From Micromonospora craniellae (GTDB taxonomy: Bacteria > Actinomycetota > Actinomycetes > Mycobacteriales > Micromonosporaceae): a stretch of DNA of 64,000 bases. The DNA lies in the NCBI RefSeq assembly GCF_014764405.1, contig NZ_CP061725.1, positions 2,480,001 to 2,544,000 on the forward strand. Reading direction: 5' to 3'. This document shows positions 9,161 to 18,507 of this stretch, in pieces (within the stretch, counting starts at the first letter, position 1; each line of letters starts with the position of its first letter). Below the pieces are notes generated by a model. That model saw only the letters and a program-made list of their open reading frames with translations, did not search any database and was not told the origin of the DNA. Made by a program: the position numbers and the translations under genes.

Positions 9161-9405
9161 GGTCCTCTCCTCGCTCTCGACCGAGCGGGCGCGGCGTTAC
9201 GACGAGGGATACGTGCGGTCACGCCGATCGGTTCAGTGCCTGCTCGACCTGGGATTCCCGACGGCGGATTTCATCGCTGGTTCAACCCGGCCTCCACCTG
9301 GCCGGACGGCGACTACGCCAAACCGGGCGTAGTGGTGACCTGGCGGCTGGACGGCGGGCCGGTCGGTAGCTGACCCCGCCCCGGCGCCGCGCCGGCCGCT
9401 TTCCC

Positions 9406-9438
9406 GACGGCCCTCTTCCCACCGGGAAGGGGGCCGTC
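9406..9438. terminator. Terminator hairpin downstream of the IclR gene
   Basis: GACGGCCCTCTTCCC (9406-9420) pairs with GGGAAGGGGGCCGTC (9424-9438), with one mismatch and a three-base loop. There is no long T tract, as is usual in high-GC actinobacteria. The interval 9161-9490 holds no gene I can support. Confidence 0.6.
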
Positions 9439-9490
9439 TCGCCGGGTCAACTCTCGGCGGGTCAGCTCTCGGCGGCTCGGTCGGCTCCGG

Positions 9491-10273
9491 TCAGTTCTCG
9501 GCGGCGAGGCAGTCGGCGATCGCGCGGGCGGTGGCGATCAGCTTCGTCCGGACCACCCGCGCGGAGGTCATCATCTCGCTGGCCGGCAGCGCGCAGGCGA
9601 GCACCGTACGCCGTTCCATGTCCTTGTCCGGGTTGACCAGGACGGCCGCGCAGGCCACGCCCTGCCGGAACTGGCCCAGTTCGAGCTGCATCCCGCGCCG
9701 TTCGCCGGCCGCGAGGTCGGCCTCGAACGCCTCCGGAGTGGTCAGGGTGGCGCTGGTGAACGGCCGCATGCCGTACTCCCGCAGGTAGCGGTGCCGCTGC
9801 TCGGCGGTAAGCGTGGCGAGCAGCGCCTTGCCGAGTGCGGTCGCGTGCGCCCCCTCGTCGAACCCGGGAACGAGATCCTCCAGGTACGGCGAGCGGTTTC
9901 CCTCCGCGACGGCGGTGACGGCGACCTGGCCGCCCACGAAACGACCGAGGTAGTGGCTCCACCCGGTCTCGACGGCCGCGCGACGCAGGTTCTCGCCCAC
10001 GGCGGGCGAGCCCCGGAACGCGGCGACCAGCTCGCGGTAGCGGTCGGCCACCTCCAGCCCCACGATGTACGTGCCGTCCTCCCGGCGGATCACATAGCCC
10101 TCGTACGCGAGTGTGCGGACCAGGTGGTATGTCGTGGCCACGGTCAGCTCGCATCGCCGGGCGATCTGTTTCACCGTCAGCCCACGCGGGGCACGACCGA
10201 CCGACTCGAGCACTCGAAGTGCGCGGGAGACGCTTCGGATCAGGTCCGAAGGTTCCGCCAGGGGGTCACGCAC
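9491..10273 (-). CDS. IclR-family transcriptional regulator
   Basis: This 260-residue regulator has an N-terminal winged helix (LTVKQIARRCELTVATTYHLVRTL, residues ~34-57) and the IclR effector domain, with the typical GKALLATLT segment and a Cys in the GVACAAV strand. GTG 10273-10271 was chosen over a much longer ATG-started frame because GGAGGTGG lies just upstream and the domain layout then matches the family. It is divergent from an MFS exporter gene and probably controls it in response to a small molecule. Confidence 0.88.
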   Translation of the reverse strand: MRDPLAEPSDLIRSVSRALRVLESVGRAPRGLTVKQIARRCELTVATTYHLVRTLAYEGYVIRREDGTYIVGLEVADRYRELVAAFRGSPAVGENLRRAAVETGWSHYLGRFVGGQVAVTAVAEGNRSPYLEDLVPGFDEGAHATALGKALLATLTAEQRHRYLREYGMRPFTSATLTTPEAFEADLAAGERRGMQLELGQFRQGVACAAVLVNPDKDMERRTVLACALPASEMMTSARVVRTKLIATARAIADCLAAEN

Positions 10274-10378
10274 AACCACCTCCGCCACCGGGGACTTACA
10301 CCATATGAAAAACCAGCCCGGCGCGAAATGCCTGATCGGGTGGAGGATCACCGTTCGCCGGATACCCGATGTGATGAT

Positions 10379-10408
10379 TGCCGCACTTTCCGTTGCCGGA
10401 ATGCGGCA
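10379..10408. promoter_or_regulatory. Nested palindrome, candidate IclR operator
   Basis: TGCCGCA (10379-10385) and TGCGGCA (10402-10408) are perfect inverted repeats, and between them TTCCG-N4-CGGAA forms a second palindrome. The site lies 20 bases before the MFS start codon, in the divergent iclR/MFS spacer, where a repressor would block transcription of the exporter. Confidence 0.5.
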
Positions 10409-10427
10409 GGCGTAGGTTGGCCCCACC

Positions 10428-11615
10428 ATGACCCACACCGCCCCGTCCCGCGCCCCGGAGACCGCCACCCGACCCGTCCGGGCCGCCACCACCGCCGTGG
10501 CCGTCACCATCGCCTGTGTCCTGCCCGTCTTCCTGGTCGGCGGCCTCGCCGTGCAGATGCGCGACGAGTTGGGCTTCAACCCCGCCGGCCTGGGAATCGC
10601 CGTGGCGGTCTACTTCGGCGTCGGCGCCCTCGCCTCGGTCCCCTCCGGTGCGCTCGTGGAACGCTGGGGCGGCGGCGTGGTCACCCGTGCCGGCATCCTG
10701 ATCTCCGCCGGCTCGATGCTCGCCGTGGCGACGCTGGCCCGCTCGTACCCGATGCTGCTCGTCCTGCTGGCCGTGGCCGGCACCGCGAACGCGCTGGGCC
10801 AGCTCTCCAGCAACCTGCTGCTGGCCCGGCACGTACCGGCTCGGCGGCAGGGCCTGTCGTTCGGCGTCAAGCAGGCGGCCATCCCGGTCTCCACCCTGCT
10901 GGCCGGAGCGGCGGTACCCACGCTCGCGCTCACCGTCGGCTGGCGCTGGGCGTTCGTGGCCGCCGCCGGTGCCGCACTGGCCACACTGCCGCTCGTACCG
11001 TCGGAAGGACCGCAACCGGTCCACCGGTCGAACCGCCCGGCCGGGAGCGCGACGGTGGGACTGGTCGTGGTCGGAGTCGCCGCGACGCTCGCGGCGGGCG
11101 CGGCCGGCGCGCTCGGCACCTTCCTGGTGGACGCCTCCGTGGACCGAGGTCTCGGTCCCGCCTTCGCCGGACTCATGCTGACCCTCGGCAGCGCGGTCTG
11201 CGTCGGCGCGCGGATCGGCATCGGCTGGCTGGCCGACCGCCGCTCCGGCGGGCACGTCACCGTGATCGCCGGCCTGCTGGCGGTCGGTGCGCTGGGGCTG
11301 GGCCTGCTCGCGGTGGCCGGCCCCGGGGCGCTCGTGGTGGGTGTCCTGCTCGGCTTCGGCCTGGGCTGGTCCTGGCCGGGACTGATGAACTTCGCCGTGG
11401 TCCGGCTGCATCCCCAGGCACCGGCCGCCGCCACCTCCATCACCCAGACCGGGGTGTACGCGGGCGGCTGTCTCGGCCCGCTGGCTCTGGGCCCACTCGC
11501 CGCCGCCACGGGTTACCCGGTGATGTGGCTCACCGCGGCCGCCGCCATGCTCACCGCCGCAGCCCTCATGCTCACCGCCACCCGGCTCCTGTCCGCCCGG
11601 CCCGCGTCAGCCTGA
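10428..11615 (+). CDS. Major facilitator superfamily transporter (CynX/NimT-like)
   Basis: A 395-residue transporter with about twelve membrane helices. The loop between helices 2 and 3 carries the MFS-type GALVERWGG segment, and another loop reads GIGWLADRRSGG. The VLPVFLVGGLAVQMRDELGF segment resembles CynX/NimT-type members. The substrate is unknown. It diverges from the IclR gene, and the intervening palindrome suggests inducible control. Confidence 0.82.
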   Translation: MTHTAPSRAPETATRPVRAATTAVAVTIACVLPVFLVGGLAVQMRDELGFNPAGLGIAVAVYFGVGALASVPSGALVERWGGGVVTRAGILISAGSMLAVATLARSYPMLLVLLAVAGTANALGQLSSNLLLARHVPARRQGLSFGVKQAAIPVSTLLAGAAVPTLALTVGWRWAFVAAAGAALATLPLVPSEGPQPVHRSNRPAGSATVGLVVVGVAATLAAGAAGALGTFLVDASVDRGLGPAFAGLMLTLGSAVCVGARIGIGWLADRRSGGHVTVIAGLLAVGALGLGLLAVAGPGALVVGVLLGFGLGWSWPGLMNFAVVRLHPQAPAAATSITQTGVYAGGCLGPLALGPLAAATGYPVMWLTAAAAMLTAAALMLTATRLLSARPASA

Positions 11616-11663
11616 CCCCAGGCGGCACGCGTCGGCCCGCGGTGGAACCTCCAGGCGGGATGG

Positions 11664-12731
11664 TCAGCTGGTGCGGTCGGCGATGTGGTCGCAGAGTGAT
11701 TCCAGGGCCCGGCGGGCCGGTACGTCCGGCAGCGGCGCGAGTCGGGCGCGGGCGTCCTCGGCGTAACTGCGGACGGTCTCGCGGGCACGCTTGAGCGCGG
11801 GACTCTCCCGGAGCAGGCCGAGCGCCTCGGTGTGCAGGGCGTCGTCGGTCAGCGGGCCGGTGGCCAGGATCTCGCGCAGCCGGACCGAGGAGGCGTCCGC
11901 GTCGTCGGAGGCGAGAGCGTACAGCACCGGCAGGGTCGGCACCCCCTCCCGCAGGTCGGTGCCGGGCGTCTTGCCGGACTCCGCCGACTCGCTGGCGATG
12001 TCCAGCAGGTCGTCGGAGAGCTGGAAGGCGACACCGATGGTCTCGCCGTACCCGGCCAGCGCCGACACGTGCTCCGGGTCGGTGCCGCTGAACAGCGCAC
12101 CGAAGTGGGCGCTGGTGGCGATCAACGAACCGGTCTTCTCGGCGATCACGTCCAGGTAGTGCCGCACCGGGTCGGCGTCGGCGCGAGGGCCGACCGTCTC
12201 GGCGATCTGGCCGTGCACCAGGCGGGCGAAGGTGCGCGCCTGGAGGCGTACCGCCTCGGGACCCAGCTCGGCGGCGACGTCTGCGGCCCGCGCGAAGAGG
12301 TAGTCACCCACCAGGATGGCCACCGAGTTGGTCCAGCGGGAGTTGGCGCTCGGCGCTCCCCGACGCACCGCGGCCTCGTCCATCACATCGTCGTGGTAGA
12401 GCGTGGCCAGGTGGGTCAACTCCACCACCACGGCGGCCGAGACGACCTCCGGCCGGGCCGGCTCGCCAAACTGTGCACCCAGGGCCACCAACAGTGGCCG
12501 GAAGCGCTTTCCGCCCGCCTCCACCAGGTGCCGGGCGGCCTCGGTCACGAACGGATCGGCGCTGGCCACGCTGGCCCGCAGCTCGACCTCGATGGTCTCC
12601 AGCAGGCCCCGCACGGATGCCTCGGTGTGTGGGTCGGCGAGATGCAGACCGAGCGGGCCGAACTGGCCCGCGTGCCGGCTCCGCCGGCCACCGGCGCCGG
12701 TGACACCTGAACGCTCGCCACCCCTAATCAC
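11664..12731 (-). CDS. Polyprenyl (long-chain isoprenyl) diphosphate synthase
   Basis: This 355-residue all-alpha prenyltransferase condenses isopentenyl diphosphate onto an allylic diphosphate. The first aspartate-rich motif is DDVMD and the second DDLLD; GGKRFRPLL supplies the diphosphate-binding residues. GTG 12731-12729 (or the GTG one codon earlier) follows GGAGGAG. In this position, just downstream of nuoN on the same strand and with futalosine-pathway menaquinone genes in the window, the likely product is the menaquinone side chain. Chain length cannot be read from the sequence. Confidence 0.87.
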   Translation of the reverse strand: MIRGGERSGVTGAGGRRSRHAGQFGPLGLHLADPHTEASVRGLLETIEVELRASVASADPFVTEAARHLVEAGGKRFRPLLVALGAQFGEPARPEVVSAAVVVELTHLATLYHDDVMDEAAVRRGAPSANSRWTNSVAILVGDYLFARAADVAAELGPEAVRLQARTFARLVHGQIAETVGPRADADPVRHYLDVIAEKTGSLIATSAHFGALFSGTDPEHVSALAGYGETIGVAFQLSDDLLDIASESAESGKTPGTDLREGVPTLPVLYALASDDADASSVRLREILATGPLTDDALHTEALGLLRESPALKRARETVRSYAEDARARLAPLPDVPARRALESLCDHIADRTS

Positions 12732-12788
12732 CACTCCTCCACCATGCCACACGGGCTCTACCTGCAGCGGACCGGGGAGGCGCGGCGA

Positions 12789-12817
12789 GGGCCGGCCCAC
12801 AACCCGTGGACCGGCCC
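12789..12817 (-). terminator. Terminator after the nuo operon
   Basis: GGGCCGGCCCAC (12789-12800) pairs with GTGGACCGGCCC (12806-12817), with one mismatch and a five-base loop, just after the nuoN stop codon. Confidence 0.65.
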
Positions 12818-12838
12818 CCGAAACGGAAGGTGACGTCG

Positions 12839-14389
12839 CTACCGGATGAAGTCCGCAGCGCCGGTGGCGAGGTCTAGCAGCGGCGCCGGGGCGACGCCGA
12901 GGACCAGGGTCGCGAGTACGCCGATCACCAGCGCCGCCGAGGTCATCGCACCCGGCACCGTGACGGTCGGGGTCGAGTCGCCCGGCTCGGAGAGCCACAT
13001 CATCACCACGACCCGCAGGTACGGGAAGGCCAGCACCATGCTGGTCAGCACACCGGCGATCACCAGCCACACCTGACCACCGTCGAGCGCCGGAGCGAAG
13101 ACGGCGAACTTGCTGGTGAAGCCGCTGGTCAGCGGGATACCCGCGAAGGCGAGCAGGATGAAGGTGAACACCGAGGCGTACCCCGACGAGCGGCGGCCCA
13201 GCCCGGCCCAGCGGGACAGGTGGGTGGCCTCCCCGTCGGCGTCCCGGACCAGGGTCACCACGGCGAACGCGGCGAGCACGGTAAAGCCGTACGCCACCAG
13301 GTAGAACATCGTGCCGGAGAGCCCCTCCTTGCCCGGGGCGAGCACACCGACCAGCAGGTAACCGGCGTTGGCAATGGAGGAGTACGCCAGCAGCCGCTTG
13401 ATGTCGGTCTGGGTGACCGCCAGCACCGCGCCGACCAGCATGGTGAGCACCGCCACCGTGCCGAGGACCGGGGTGAAGTCCCACCGTGCCCCCTCGAAGG
13501 CGACGTGGAACACCCGCAGCAGGGCACCGAACGCGGCGACCTTCGTGCAGGCCGCCATGAAGCCGGTCACCGGGGTCGGCGCGCCCTGGTAGACGTCGGG
13601 CGTCCAGACGTGGAACGGCGCGGCGGCGGCCTTGAACAGCAGGCCGATGGCGACCAGCGCCATACCGGCGAAGAGCAGCACCGGGCTGGCCGTCGAGTTG
13701 GCCACGGCGGCGTGGAGGGTGGCGAAGTCCACGCCCGCCTGACGGTCGCCCAGACCGGCGCTGAAGCCGTAGAGCAGCGCCACACCGAACAGGAAGAACG
13801 CCGAGGCGTACGCGCCGAGCAGGAAGTACTTCATCGCCGCTTCCTGGCTCAGGATGCGGCGGCGACGGGCCAGCGCGCAGAGCAGGTAGAGCGGCAGCGA
13901 GAAGACCTCCAGCGCGATGAACATGGTCAGCAGGTCGTTCGCCGCCACGAAGATCAGCATGCCGCCGATGGCGAACGTGGTCAGCGGGTAGACCTCACCC
14001 GCGCCACCGGCCTTGGCCGCCTGCCGCCGGTCGTCCGGCGAGTCGGCGGTGATCGCGGCCTGGGCCACGAACGCGCCGCCCCGCTCCACCGCCCGCTCGC
14101 CCATCAGCAGCAGCGCCACGCCAGCCAGGGCCAGGATCGCACCCTGGAGGAACAGCGTGGGCCCGTCGATCGCGATCACCCCGATGGTGATCACCCGCTT
14201 GTCGGCGTTGAACACCACCATGGTCAACGCGGCGAGCACCGCCAGCAGGGCCAGCGGAAGCTGGACGGGGTGCCGCAGCCGACGCGGCACGAACGCCTCG
14301 ACCAGCACCCCGAGCACCGCCGCGCCCATCATGATCAGGATCGGCGCGAGTGCCGCATAGTCGATCGGCGGCAGTACGAACTCGTTCAC
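12839..14389 (-). CDS. nuoN: NADH-quinone oxidoreductase subunit N
   Basis: A 516-residue membrane subunit with about 14 helices, homologous to Mrp-type antiporters. It is one of the three proton-pumping channels of complex I. The conserved lysine/glutamate half-channel segments are visible, for example LLFKAAAAPFHVWTPDVYQGAPTPVTGF. It is the last gene of the operon and starts with a GTG served by GAAAGG from the repeat cassette upstream. Confidence 0.96.
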   Translation of the reverse strand: MNEFVLPPIDYAALAPILIMMGAAVLGVLVEAFVPRRLRHPVQLPLALLAVLAALTMVVFNADKRVITIGVIAIDGPTLFLQGAILALAGVALLLMGERAVERGGAFVAQAAITADSPDDRRQAAKAGGAGEVYPLTTFAIGGMLIFVAANDLLTMFIALEVFSLPLYLLCALARRRRILSQEAAMKYFLLGAYASAFFLFGVALLYGFSAGLGDRQAGVDFATLHAAVANSTASPVLLFAGMALVAIGLLFKAAAAPFHVWTPDVYQGAPTPVTGFMAACTKVAAFGALLRVFHVAFEGARWDFTPVLGTVAVLTMLVGAVLAVTQTDIKRLLAYSSIANAGYLLVGVLAPGKEGLSGTMFYLVAYGFTVLAAFAVVTLVRDADGEATHLSRWAGLGRRSSGYASVFTFILLAFAGIPLTSGFTSKFAVFAPALDGGQVWLVIAGVLTSMVLAFPYLRVVVMMWLSEPGDSTPTVTVPGAMTSAALVIGVLATLVLGVAPAPLLDLATGAADFIR

Positions 14390-14613
14390 CGAGTCAACCT
14401 TTCGTTCGCGACTGCGCTGTCTTGTGCCCGCGACTGCGGGGCTCGCTCCGCTCTCTCCTCGCGCGGACGGCTGGAGTTCGCAAGCTCACTCCTCGCGCTC
14501 ACCGAGCCACCTTCGTTCGCGACTGCGGGGCTCGCAAGCTCACTCCTCGCGCTCACCGAGCCACCTTCGTTCGCGACTGCGGGGCTCGCAAGCTCACTCC
14601 TCGCGCTCACCGG
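14390..14613 (-). repeat. Intergenic cassette array between nuoM and nuoN with a 54-base tandem unit
   Basis: A 54-base unit starting GCAAGCTCAC on the plus strand occurs at 14480-14533 and 14534-14587 and partially at 14588-14613; the copies are identical where complete. Two further degenerate copies of its GACTGCGGGGCTCGC part lie at 14398-14465. On the minus strand the array runs from the nuoM stop codon, which lies inside the partial copy, to the nuoN ribosome site. Confidence 0.85.
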
Positions 14614-16139
14614 CTGGCCTCCTGGACGTTGCCTGCCGTCGGCGCCGGATCGGTCCGGCCGACGTCCTCCATGGTCGCCTGCACCGCGGGGTTGATCACG
14701 TCGGTGACCGGCTTCGGGTAGAAGCCGAGCAGCACGATCAGCACGATCAGCGGCGCGACCACGACCTTCTCGCGCAGGTTGAGGTCGCGCTTCATCGCGT
14801 CGATCTCGGTCAGCGCCGGATTGAGCGTGCCCTGCGTGGTGCGCTGCACCATCCACAGGACGTACGCCGCCGCCAGGATGATGCCGAGTGTGGCGATCAC
14901 CGCGACCGGCTTGTTCACCGTGAAGGTGCCGATCAGCACCAGGAACTCGGAGACGAACGGTGCGGTGCCGGGCAGCGCCAGCGAGGCGAGACCGGCGAAG
15001 AACAGCACCCCGGCCAGTACCGGCACCAGCTTGCCGGCCCCACCGAAGTCACTGACCAGCGCCGAGCCCCGGCGCGCGACCAGCATGCCGACCACCAGGA
15101 AGAGCAGGCCGGTGGCGAGCCCGTGGTTCACCATGTACAGCACCGCCCCGGTGCCGGCCTGGGTGGTGAAGGCGAAGAGGCCCACGCCGATGAAACCGAA
15201 GTGCGCGATCGACGTGTACGACACCAGCCGCTTGAGGTCGTTCTGCCCCACCGCCAGCAGTGCGGCGTAGATGATGCCGATCACCGCGAGGCCCATCGCC
15301 CACGGCGCGAACCACTGGGCGGCGTCCGGGAACAGCGGCAGGCCGTACCGGATGATGCCGAAGGTGCCGACCTTGTCGAGCACCCCGACGAGCAGTGCGG
15401 CGGCACCGGCGGGGGCCGCGCCACCGGCGTCCGGCAGCCAGGTGTGGAAGGGGAAGAACGGTGCCTTGATCGCGAAGGCGATGAAGAACCCGAGGAAGAG
15501 CCAGCGCTCGGCGCCGGTGGAGATGTCCACCTGGGACAGCGCCACCCAGTCGAAGGTCTTGCCGCCGACCACCCACAGGCCGATCACTGCGGCCAGCATG
15601 AAGAGGCCACCGACCAGCGAGTAGAGGAAGAACTTGACCGCTGCGTACTGCCGCTGGTGACCGCCGTAGCTGCCGATGAGGAAGTACATCGGCACCAGCA
15701 TGACCTCGAAGAACACATAGAACAGGAAGACGTCGGCGGCGGCGAAGACGCCGATCATCGTGCATTCGAGCACGAGCAGCAGCGCGAAGTAGACCGGCAC
15801 CGACCGCTTCGACGACTCGGCGTCGTGCCAGGAGGCCAGGATCACCAGCGGCACCAGCACCGCGATCAGCATCAGCATGACCAGCGCGATGCCGTCGGCG
15901 GCGAAGGTGAAGTTCACGCCCCAGTTCGGGATCCACGGGTACGACTCGCGGAACTGGAACCGGTCGCCGTCCACCTGCCAGGTCACCCACATGACCACGG
16001 ACAGCGCCAGCACCAGCAGCGACCAACCGAACGCGACCTGCTTGGCCAGCGTCGGCCGGCTGCGCGGCAGGAGGGCGACCACCACGGCGCCGACCAGCGG
16101 CGACACGGTGAGCACCGAGAGGAACGGGAAGTCGGACAT
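14607..16139 (-). CDS. nuoM: NADH-quinone oxidoreductase subunit M
   Basis: A 510-residue antiporter-like proton-pumping subunit of complex I with about 14 membrane helices. The region around APFFPFHTWLPDAGGAAPAG and the paired lysines match the family, including the helix-12 lysine in the AIKAPFF segment. It starts with ATG 79 bases after nuoL. Its stop codon is embedded in the repeat cassette that separates it from nuoN. Confidence 0.96.
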   Translation of the reverse strand: MSDFPFLSVLTVSPLVGAVVVALLPRSRPTLAKQVAFGWSLLVLALSVVMWVTWQVDGDRFQFRESYPWIPNWGVNFTFAADGIALVMLMLIAVLVPLVILASWHDAESSKRSVPVYFALLLVLECTMIGVFAAADVFLFYVFFEVMLVPMYFLIGSYGGHQRQYAAVKFFLYSLVGGLFMLAAVIGLWVVGGKTFDWVALSQVDISTGAERWLFLGFFIAFAIKAPFFPFHTWLPDAGGAAPAGAAALLVGVLDKVGTFGIIRYGLPLFPDAAQWFAPWAMGLAVIGIIYAALLAVGQNDLKRLVSYTSIAHFGFIGVGLFAFTTQAGTGAVLYMVNHGLATGLLFLVVGMLVARRGSALVSDFGGAGKLVPVLAGVLFFAGLASLALPGTAPFVSEFLVLIGTFTVNKPVAVIATLGIILAAAYVLWMVQRTTQGTLNPALTEIDAMKRDLNLREKVVVAPLIVLIVLLGFYPKPVTDVINPAVQATMEDVGRTDPAPTAGNVQEASR

Positions 16140-16218
16140 TATGCGGCCTTACCTCCGTCGTCGATGCGCGGTCCGCCGACGACGGCCGCCTGAGAAGCTG
16201 TCGCCCGGGTGGGGTCGA

Positions 16219-18177
16219 TCACGCGAACCACCCCGCCTGTACGGCCAGGAAGGCGGCCACGACCAGCAGCGCGCCGGTGAGGATCGAGGTGGCGTACGAC
16301 CGGACGAAGCCGGTCTGCAGCCGCCGCAGTCGGCCCGAACCGCCGCCGACCCCGGCCGCCAGCCCGTTGACCAGCCCGTCGATGCCCCGGTTGTCGAGGT
16401 AGACCAGCGCCCGGGTGAGGAAGATGCCCGGCTTCTCGAAGACCGCCTCGTTCACCGCGTCGGTGTAGAGGTTCTTGCGGGCGGCGGTGACCAGCACACC
16501 GGCCGGCTGCGGCTCGTTCGTCGTCCCGTTTCGGAACAGGAACCAGGCCAGCGCGGCACCGAGCACGGTGACGCCCAGCGACAGCGCCACGATCGCCCAG
16601 TGCGGCAGCACCGCGTCGTGGTGCGCCTCGGCCGCGCCGAGACCGGCGGTGGCGGTCAGCCAGTCCGGTACGGAGGTGGCCAGCAGCCAACCCGCGCCGA
16701 TCGAGCCGATGCCGAGCAGGATCAGCGGGATGGTCATCAGCGGCGGGGACTCGTGCGGGTGCTCGATGTCCGTGGTCCAGCGCTTGGGGCCGTGGAAGGT
16801 CAGCACGAACAGCCGCGTCATGTAGAAGGCGGTCAGCGCGGCACCGAGGACCCCGGCCCCGCCGAACAGCCAGGCCGTCCAGTCCTCCCGCGCGAAGGCG
16901 GCGGCGATGACCGGCTCCTTCGAGAAGTAGCCGGAGAACGGGAACATGCCGATGATGGCCAGCCAGCCCGCGCCGAAGGTGATCCAGGTGATCTTCATGT
17001 ACTTCGACAGGCCGCCGAAGCGGCGGATGTCCACCTGGTCGGACATGCCGTGCATGACCGAGCCGGCGCCGAGGAACATGTTGGCCTTGAAGAAGCCGTG
17101 CGCCAGCAGGTGCACGATGGCCAGCGCGTACGCCGCGCCGCCCAGACCGACACCGAGGAACATGTAGCCGATCTGGCTCACCGTCGACCAGGCCAGCACC
17201 CGCTTGATGTCGTCCTTGGCGCAGCCGATGATCGCGCCGATCAGCAGAGTCAGCGCACCGACGCTGACCACCACCAGTTGCAGCGTGGCGTTGGCCGAGA
17301 AGATGATGTTGGACCGGGCGATCAGATAGACACCGGCGGTGACCATCGTCGCGGCGTGGATGAGCGCCGACACCGGGGTCGGACCCTCCATCGCGTCCGG
17401 CAACCACGCCTGGAGCGGGAACTGACCGGACTTGCCGGCCGCGCCGAGCAGCAGGAGCACGCCGATCACCAGCACCGTGCCGCCGGCCAGCGCGCCGACC
17501 CCGTTGAACACCTCGTCGTACTGGGTGGTGCCCAGGGTGGCGAACATGATGAAGATGGCGATGGCCAGACCGGCGTCGCCGACCCGGTTCATCAGGAACG
17601 CCTTCTTGCCGGCGGTGGCCGCGGCGGGCTTGGTATTCCAGAAGGAGATCAGCAGGTACGACGCCAGACCGACGCCCTCCCAGCCGAAGTAGAGCATCAC
17701 GTAGTTGTTGCCGAGGACCAGCAGCAGCATGGCCGCGACGAACAGGTTGAAGTAGGCGAAGAACCGCCGACGACCCGGGTCGTGCGCCATGTACTCGACC
17801 GCGTACAGGTGGATAAGGAAGCCCACGCCGGTGATCAGCAGGACGAAGACCCCGGCCAGCGGGTCGAACAGCAGGCCGAAGTCGACGTTGAGGTTGCCGA
17901 CCGCGATGAAGTCCCAGAGGCTCAGCTCCACCGACTTGTTCTCCAGCCCGCGCAGGTTGAAGAAGTAGGTCAGGCCGAGCAGGAAGGCGACACCCACGGC
18001 GGCCACACCGAGCCAGTGCCCCCACCGGTCGGCGCGCCGGCCGAGCAGCAGCAGGACCATCGCGCTGACCAGCGGGATCGCCACCAGCAGCCAGACGCTG
18101 CTCAGCAGCCCGTCGGCCGTCGCGTACGAGACGGTCTCGGCCGGAGCAGCCTGGGCGTACGTCACAATTTCGTCCAC
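16219..18177 (-). CDS. nuoL: NADH-quinone oxidoreductase subunit L
   Basis: The 652-residue largest antiporter-like subunit, with about 16 helices and the C-terminal lateral helix that braces the membrane arm. Typical segments are GWEGVGLASYLLI, GKSGQFPLQAWLPDAMEGPTP and STVSQIGYMFLGVG. The extension beyond the NuoM-like core fits NuoL. It lies 12 bases after nuoK. Confidence 0.97.
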   Translation of the reverse strand: MDEIVTYAQAAPAETVSYATADGLLSSVWLLVAIPLVSAMVLLLLGRRADRWGHWLGVAAVGVAFLLGLTYFFNLRGLENKSVELSLWDFIAVGNLNVDFGLLFDPLAGVFVLLITGVGFLIHLYAVEYMAHDPGRRRFFAYFNLFVAAMLLLVLGNNYVMLYFGWEGVGLASYLLISFWNTKPAAATAGKKAFLMNRVGDAGLAIAIFIMFATLGTTQYDEVFNGVGALAGGTVLVIGVLLLLGAAGKSGQFPLQAWLPDAMEGPTPVSALIHAATMVTAGVYLIARSNIIFSANATLQLVVVSVGALTLLIGAIIGCAKDDIKRVLAWSTVSQIGYMFLGVGLGGAAYALAIVHLLAHGFFKANMFLGAGSVMHGMSDQVDIRRFGGLSKYMKITWITFGAGWLAIIGMFPFSGYFSKEPVIAAAFAREDWTAWLFGGAGVLGAALTAFYMTRLFVLTFHGPKRWTTDIEHPHESPPLMTIPLILLGIGSIGAGWLLATSVPDWLTATAGLGAAEAHHDAVLPHWAIVALSLGVTVLGAALAWFLFRNGTTNEPQPAGVLVTAARKNLYTDAVNEAVFEKPGIFLTRALVYLDNRGIDGLVNGLAAGVGGGSGRLRRLQTGFVRSYATSILTGALLVVAAFLAVQAGWFA

Positions 18178-18189
18178 CGGTGGGCCCCT

Positions 18190-18507
18190 CTAGTACTTCA
18201 ACAGGTTGGCGTCGTCGACGCTGGCGGAGCGCCGGGTGCGGAAGATCGCCATGATGATGGCCAACCCGACCACGACCTCGGCCGCCGCCACCACCATCAC
18301 GAAGAACGCCATGATCTGGCCGTTCAGGTCACCGTTCATCCGGCTGAAGGTGACCAGCGCCAGGTTGGCCGCGTTGAGCATCAGCTCGACGCACATGAAC
18401 AGCACGATCGCGTTGCGCCGGACCAGCACCCCGGCCGCGCCGATGGTGAACAGCACCGCAGCGAGGACGAGGTAGTAGTTCGGTTCGACGGAGAAGAAGT
18501 CGCTCAC
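18190..18507 (-). CDS. nuoK: NADH-quinone oxidoreductase subunit K
   Basis: A 105-residue subunit with three membrane helices and the two buried glutamates of the family (VELMLNAANL and AAAEVVVGLAI). Normal family length is about 100. It sits in the E-channel region that links quinone chemistry to proton pumping. It overlaps nuoJ by four bases. Confidence 0.96.
   Translation of the reverse strand: MSDFFSVEPNYYLVLAAVLFTIGAAGVLVRRNAIVLFMCVELMLNAANLALVTFSRMNGDLNGQIMAFFVMVVAAAEVVVGLAIIMAIFRTRRSASVDDANLLKY

Noticed and set aside
9014..9373. Plus-strand ORF opposite the sigma factor, ending PDGGFHRWFNPAS...
   Set aside because: Most of it is antisense to the sigma gene; only the last ~50 codons lie outside, without a start or ribosome site. 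A gene remnant is possible but not supported.
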